Origin: Pseudomonadota bacterium
GTDB taxonomy: Bacteria > Pseudomonadota > Alphaproteobacteria > Rhizobiales > Xanthobacteraceae
NCBI GenBank assembly: GCA_021823875.1
Contig: JAKAMD010000194.1
Location: forward strand, 1-6,776
DNA: 6,776 nt
Direction: 5' to 3'
Below, piece after piece: positions 5,917 to 6,776 of this stretch (its first letter is position 1; every line of letters begins with the position of its first letter). Made by a program: the position numbers and the translations under genes. Below the pieces are notes generated by a model that saw only the letters and a program-made list of their open reading frames with translations, searched no databases and was not told the origin of the DNA.

Positions 5917-5941
5917 GCCCGACGGGCCGCCAACAAGCGGC
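5917..5941 (-). terminator. Possible GC hairpins after the response regulator gene
   Basis: GCCGC (5926-5930) pairs with GCGGC (5937-5941) over a 6-nt loop, starting 9 nt after the response regulator stop. An overlapping GCCC-GAC-GGGC hairpin (5917-5927) adds a second, mutually exclusive fold. No T-run follows, so termination strength is doubtful. Confidence 0.25.
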
Positions 5942-5949
5942 GACCGAAA

Positions 5950-6321
5950 CTACCGGTGTTGGAAAACGATCTGAATCGCTTTCTTGAAATCGTCTTCAGT
6001 GAACGGTTTGGCGAGATAGGCATCGGCGCCCGCGCCCCATGACGCGCCGCGGCTTGATTTGGCGGTGATCATGATGATGGGCAGCTTCGTGTATTTCGGG
6101 ATTTCGCGCACCGCCTTGAGCAGTTGCTCTCCTCCCATGGGTTCCATTTCCCAATCGGACAGCAGCAAACCATATTGACGCTTGTTCAAGGCTTCGAGGG
6201 CCGACCGGCCGTCTTCCGCCGCGTCAATGTCAGTAAACCCGAGCTTGTTGAGATGCTGGATGACGATAAGCCTTAGCGTCGAGGAGTCATCAACCACCAG
6301 GACGGGCTGTGTCGTATCCAT
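5950..6321 (-). CDS. Single-domain CheY-like response regulator
   Basis: This is a stand-alone receiver domain of 123 residues with no output domain. It accepts a phosphoryl group from a histidine kinase and signals by protein-protein contact. All key residues are present: acidic pair D11/D12 (VLVVDDSS), phospho-acceptor D56 (LLLSDWEMEPMGG), switch Thr87 (MITAK), aromatic Y102 three residues before the conserved Lys105 (AYLAKPF), the same arrangement as Tyr106/Lys109 in E. coli CheY. The DWxMxxMxG pattern is typical of CheY-type rather than DNA-binding regulators. The ATG at 6321 begins just before the first strand; the 21 in-frame upstream residues from 6384 do not fit a receiver domain. The Shine-Dalgarno sequence is weak. 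No kinase or chemotaxis gene is in the window, so it is an orphan here. It is on the same strand as parB, 203 nt away, so probably separately transcribed. Confidence 0.92.
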   Translation of the reverse strand: MDTTQPVLVVDDSSTLRLIVIQHLNKLGFTDIDAAEDGRSALEALNKRQYGLLLSDWEMEPMGGEQLLKAVREIPKYTKLPIIMITAKSSRGASWGAGADAYLAKPFTEDDFKKAIQIVFQHR

Positions 6322-6357
6322 CTCGTCAATTCCAAAGGGAATGATGGTCCACCCGGC

Positions 6358-6385
6358 AGATACCGCAAAAACGTTGAAAATCAAC
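6358..6385 (-). promoter_or_regulatory. Candidate promoter upstream of the response regulator
   Basis: On the minus strand TTGATT and TATCTG are separated by 16 nt, in an AT-rich patch that stands out from the GC-rich surroundings, about 37 nt before the ATG at 6321. The -35 box overlaps a small inverted repeat, GTTGA-AAA-TCAAC (6373-6385), which might bind a regulator. The -10 match is poor, so this is tentative. Confidence 0.3.
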
Positions 6386-6460
6386 TAATGATTGCAGCGC
6401 GGCAGGCTCTGCGCCGGATGGGTTCGGCGGGCAGGCGAAGGCGCGGCATCGAGCCAGTCG

Positions 6461-6484
6461 TTCTTCGAAAAGCCGAAAGAAGAA
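6461..6484 (-). terminator. Possible hairpin downstream of parB
   Basis: TTCTTC (6461-6466) pairs with GAAGAA (6479-6484); an alternative fold pairs TTCG (6464-6467) with CGAA (6474-6477) and continues past a one-base bulge. It begins about 40 nt after the parB stop. The stem is AT-rich and no T-run follows, so it is weak evidence for termination. Confidence 0.2.
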
Positions 6485-6524
6485 AGCGGTGTGCTTCGCT
6501 CCGTCCCCTTCGAATAGAACGCGG

Positions 6525-6776
6525 CTAGCCTTCCAACTTCCTCAACACCGCGTCGAGCTGATCAAGATCCTTGTACTTGATGGTGAGCGTGCCGCCCTCG
6601 CCGCGGTGATCGACGGTCACTTCCAAGCCCAGATTATCCGACAACCGCTTCTCCAGCGCGCGGGTATCGGCGTTCTTGCTCTCGGACGACGAAGCGCTCG
6701 ACACGCGCGGGCCATGCTTCTCGTCCTTGGCCTGCTGCGCCAGGCGCTCGACTTCGCGCACATTGAGCCCTTCGGC
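6525..6776 (-). CDS. parB: Chromosome partitioning protein ParB, C-terminal part (5' end outside window)
   Basis: ParB binds parS sites near the replication origin, spreads as a CTP-dependent clamp and works with ParA to segregate the chromosome. Only the last 83 residues are here; the frame is open to the right edge. The fragment starts AEGLNVREVERLAQQ, the end of the central DNA-binding region, followed by a charged Ser-rich linker, then the C-terminal dimerisation domain: ALEKRLSDNLGLEVTVDHRG, GGTLTIKYKDLDQLD and the final helix AVLRKLEG, all typical of chromosomal ParB in this class. parA and the rsmG/mnmG genes would be expected further right, outside the window. The stop is TAG at 6527-6525. 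Its position facing holA, though 4.3 kb away, fits the usual neighbourhood in Hyphomicrobiales. Confidence 0.93.
   Translation of the reverse strand, partial: AEGLNVREVERLAQQAKDEKHGPRVSSASSSESKNADTRALEKRLSDNLGLEVTVDHRGEGGTLTIKYKDLDQLDAVLRKLEG

Larger units (their letters stand above)
5692..5949. other. 258-nt spacer between response regulator and L,D-transpeptidase
   Basis: This gene-free stretch lies upstream of the L,D-transpeptidase and downstream of the response regulator, both on the minus strand. It holds a candidate promoter (5725-5754) and two overlapping GC hairpins close to the response regulator stop. Open frames cross it, but none looks coding. Nothing else is recognisable. Confidence 0.5.
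6322..6524. other. 203-nt spacer between parB and the response regulator
   Basis: This gene-free stretch contains a possible promoter for the response regulator (6358-6385, minus strand) and a T/A-rich hairpin (6461-6484) downstream of parB. I see no small gene, tRNA or parS site in it. Confidence 0.5.

Noticed and set aside
6322..6524. parS site near parB
   Set aside because: I looked for the TGTTTCACGTGAAACA-type palindrome here and across the window and found no match.

Overview
The window (about 64% GC by eye) comes from an alphaproteobacterial chromosome, most likely Hyphomicrobiales (Rhizobiales) near Bradyrhizobiaceae/Xanthobacteraceae. The evidence is the gene order leuS-lptE-holA facing the 3' end of parB, the codon usage, and a GC-rich palindromic intergenic repeat of a kind common in that group. 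The species cannot be named from the sequence alone.

Layout. The left third (1-2219, + strand) is a housekeeping block: the 3' end of leuS (leucyl-tRNA synthetase), lptE (outer-membrane LPS-assembly lipoprotein, overlapping leuS by 14 nt) and holA (DNA polymerase III delta subunit). A nested palindromic repeat (2222-2334) fills the gap between the convergent holA and the next gene. The middle (2336-5030) looks like an accessory small-molecule module. An MBL-fold hydrolase (- strand) is transcribed divergently from an antibiotic-biosynthesis-monooxygenase (ABM) domain protein followed 22 nt later by an MFS transporter (+ strand). The divergent spacer holds a clean inverted repeat that could be an operator. 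The right part (5044-6776, - strand) carries a Tat-type lipoprotein L,D-transpeptidase, a stand-alone CheY-like response regulator and the 3' end of parB (chromosome partitioning).

How it fits together. In many Hyphomicrobiales, holA and parB lie close together and convergent near the replication origin. Here about 4.3 kb separates them and holds the five-gene insert. The hydrolase/ABM/MFS genes plausibly degrade and export or import one compound, but the substrate cannot be read from sequence. The L,D-transpeptidase and response regulator have no visible functional tie to that module. There is no tRNA, rRNA, CRISPR array, insertion sequence or parS site. No gene-free stretch exceeds 300 bases; the longest are 5692-5949 and 6322-6524. 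I see no clearly new biological system. The most interesting items are the accessory module within the holA-parB interval, the palindromic repeat, the inverted-repeat operator candidate, and an anti-Shine-Dalgarno-like sequence just before the TTG start of the MFS gene.
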